Below are positions 61,540 to 64,000 of a stretch of DNA of 64,000 nt, one piece after another. The stretch is from positions 2,939,930 to 3,003,929 of the forward strand of contig JACAXG010000063.1 in NCBI GenBank assembly GCA_018881555.1. The letters are read 5' to 3'. Both the position numbers and the translations under genes were made by a program. Each line of letters opens with the position of its first letter. Within the stretch, counting starts at the first letter, position 1. The notes under the pieces were generated by a model, which saw nothing but the letters and a program-made list of their open reading frames with translations, was not told where the DNA came from and made no database searches. Source of the DNA: Amblyornis subalaris (Eukaryota > Chordata > Aves > Passeriformes > Ptilonorhynchidae).

Positions 61540-64000
61540 ACTTTATGTATGAAAATGATCACATAGAGGCCTAGAAAAGAAATGCATAAGCTAGAAAGTG
61601 AGGCCTAGGAAGGCAAAGTATTTTTCACCTGATCAAATTGGAAATTACATGACAATTCCCACCATATGGAAATCTTCCCCCCATTAAAGCCCCCAAGCCC
61701 CAGCAAGTTCAGGAGCCTAAAAAGCAGCAATTGTTCAGGACAATCATCTCCAGCTTTCGACTCGACAGAGCATCTGAAATCTGATAATTTTTGTAGCTTT
61801 TCTATGGGAGATGCTTTTTCAGAAAACAAGGTTTTATCCTCCATTTTTAACTTTCTTTTATCAAATCCAGGTTATGTTAGAAGAGCAGCTGACTGGGAAC
61901 AAAGGGAGAAGATTAAAAAGGGCTACCAGTGAGTAACTTTTTTCAAGGAAAAAAGGTCTTTATTTTTAGATTTGCTTCCCTGCCTGTGAAACAGACATAG
62001 AAAAAGGAAACAATGGATAAAAGTGGAAAGAATGGTAATGTTGACAGTAATGTGTCTCTATTCACCTTCAGGCCATGTGTGGGATAATCTGTCCAGGTGG
62101 GAATTTTTTTGGTTATTTTTCTGAGGGCAAGGGATTTGTGTTTGTGTTGTGTGGTTTCCATTGCCATGTTTATAAGAACAAATTAAACAGGACTAGAGGA
62201 CAGATTTGAGAAGTGGCACATGATCAGCTATAATATTTAAATCTTTGTATGCTGCATGGCAGCGTTGGCACCCTTGCAACTCCCGGTCGATGTAAAGGGA
62301 TGATTCGGGGAATTGTGTGAATGCTGAGGGACAGCTCCCCACAGCAGGATGGTCCCCAGTCTTTTGCACAGGCCCCAGAATTGTCCTACAGCTGCCAGGA
62401 TTTGCGTGTAGTTTTAATTCTTCAGAGGCAGATGCGAGGGGCAAAAAGAAGTTCACAAATAGATTATGTCACTGTCTGCACAGTCTTGCTTTTTCTTTAA
62501 AAGATAAACCAGGATGAATGCAAATAAAGTTGCAAAAATACAGCGAATGCTGCTTTCTANCAGATCTCCTGGGAGGAGCCCACTGCATTAGGATGACTGG
62601 CTTTCCCCTTACCTCATTAAGATTCTTCATTTCCCTCGTCACACTGGCACATTCTCTAGCAGAGGTCAGGTTCGTTGCAGAGGTCATGATCATTTTCTGT
62701 CGCAGTGCTATTTTCTTTTCCATCATGGAATCTTCCAGCGTGGAAAAAGCAGGGTAAAAATAGACCTTTTTTGCCCTGCAAGAGCATGTTCGCATTCTTC
62801 TCCCCTTGTTCAAAATATCTAGTGCTTTATCTCATCTTTCTGTCAGTTCCTGAGTTGTCCTCTCCGCCATCCTGAGCTTGCTACTGATAATCCTCCTCTG
62901 TCCCAACTGCATTTTTTGGTTGCTCTTCTTACCACCCTTCTCTTCCAGAAGACAAAAAAATTGTGTCCTTTAGACCCAGACGTCTCCTGTAGGGATTATT
63001 TAAACACTGAAAATGGTCATCCTTGGAATGGTCTTTTTAGGAGATCTGTATTACAATTTATTGATAAGAATGCTACAAATTTTCAGCTGGAATAGCTGCT
63101 TGCCTTGATAAATGAGCATTTTAAANGTCTAACAAGGATATACATTGTAACCTGCTTAAAATGTTATTATGACCTGCTGTTCCAAGATTATAAATGAATC
63201 AATTCTGCAGAATCTATTCCTTCATTGATTGGTTTTCTACCTAACAGTGCCCTTTTGGTGGCTTTTTCAAGAAGGTCTAAAACTAAATAAAATAAAATTC
63301 ATCGCAATACTGACCTGAAGAGGACCCCGTGTTCAAGTAAATATGTTACATAATTCCTTCACAGGTGATTTTTAGTATTTCTGAGTTTACTTAAGTGACA
63401 AGCTGCAAAAAGCAGTGGCAACAAAAAAACAAACATAGAACCCTTAGTATGGAAGGCTTGGCAAATATGTTATTACTCTGTCCGCACTCAGGGTTTCAGA
63501 CCTTGCACAAATGGGAGCGCTGGGAGCCATCAGGAGGTTTGTTGCAAGTGCCCATTCCTCATCCAAATGAAATGCTAATGCAGATCCACCCTCTAATTCC
63601 ACTTTGTGCCATGCTAATCTTTCTGAGAAGCTTTGGCCTGTGGAAAAGCAGTTCTGCAAGACGTGAAGATGTTTCACAGATCAATATCTCGATTGCAGAG
63701 AAGAAGAACTGCTGTGGAAATGGGCTCTACTCAGTGGTGTCCAGGCTGTAGGTAGTGCATCTCCAGGCAGAGTATCTTTCAGCCTCTGTGTCAGACACAA
63801 CCTTTTTGAACAAGATTCTTACTAGTGATATAGAAAAAGTGCTTAATGCTGTTTATTGATCCCGTGCAGCCAGGCTGGGCAGGCCCTTCCTTTACCGACT
63901 GGATCTGGAGATCTCAGGGCTTTTGCTGAGGATTTGCTTTTCCTTCAGTTTATGCAAACATTACTCAGGAGACAGTATTTTATCCTCGTCATGCTAGCTT
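61540..64000. other. Intergenic, with one exon-like segment
   Basis: Several overlapping open frames occur on both strands between 61.6 and 62.8 kb. One minus-strand segment (62613-62775) has exon-like boundaries and is listed separately. Nothing recognised from 62.8 kb to the end. Confidence 0.5.
62613..62775 (-). other. Exon-like open segment, unassigned
   Basis: On the minus strand a GCTCTTGCAG acceptor precedes 163 open bases that end exactly at GAG followed by a GTAAGG donor. The frame gives 54 residues: AKKVYFYPAFSTLEDSMM, EKKIALRQKMIMTSATNL and TSARECASVTREMKNLNE. The second half is helical and charged. The pyrimidine tract before the acceptor is weak. I do not recognise the peptide and see no partner exon. 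It could be a real exon of a minus-strand gene extending past the window, a non-coding RNA exon, or chance. Confidence 0.25.

Noticed and set aside
1..64000. CRISPR arrays, operons, rRNA, tRNA or phage-like systems
   Set aside because: None is seen. The window is vertebrate nuclear DNA with introns, CR1 repeats and a CpG island, so prokaryotic systems are not expected.

Overview
The window is bird nuclear DNA, most likely from a songbird. The basis is exon-intron genes in AT-rich introns with a CpG-island first exon, several 5'-truncated CR1 LINE copies (the typical avian retroposon), a short stretch resembling a passerine retroviral LTR, and proteins that read as orthologs of two vertebrate neighbours, KIAA1549L and C11orf91. 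Single N bases are scattered a few hundred bases apart across the whole window. They look like masked ambiguous or polymorphic positions rather than gaps.

Region 1 (1-22,470, plus strand) is the 3' part of KIAA1549L (UPF0606 family), covering six exons and the stop codon. The exons are 2002-2131, 7217-7564, 13994-14091, 14736-14881, 18865-19013 and 22189-22470. All splice sites are GT/AG and the phases fit through every junction (0, 0, 2, 1, 0). Together they encode the last 383 or so residues, the cytoplasmic tail. It holds a proline-rich PPPPVPPR motif and ends in EFQV-stop. The rest of the gene lies upstream of base 1. The 3' UTR runs from 22,471 to perhaps 24.3 kb, with a possible later end near 25.86 kb.

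Region 2 (about 25.9-34.1 kb) is intergenic, with no gene I can support.

Region 3 (34,134-35,574, minus strand) is a two-exon ortholog of C11orf91. Its GC-rich first exon opens in a CpG island and is joined across a 1,021-bp intron to a 68-nt last exon. KIAA1549L on plus followed by C11orf91 on minus is the human 11p13 arrangement, and it is the main reason for calling the first gene KIAA1549L rather than its paralog KIAA1549. A GC-rich minisatellite lies just upstream of the C11orf91 start.

Region 4 (36-64 kb) is mostly non-coding. It has a large CR1 copy (37.1-37.75 kb), a likely LTR fragment (39.15 kb), an older CR1 fragment (53.1-53.35 kb), a CR1 tail (61.5 kb), small microsatellites and short 21-bp tandem duplications. 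CD59, the next gene in human, was not found here. One exon-like stretch on the minus strand at 62.6-62.8 kb is unexplained.

I found no dramatic new system. The points most worth checking are the short split C11orf91 gene, the minisatellite in its promoter, the missing CD59, the unassigned exon-like segment, and a direct/inverted repeat cluster in a KIAA1549L intron.
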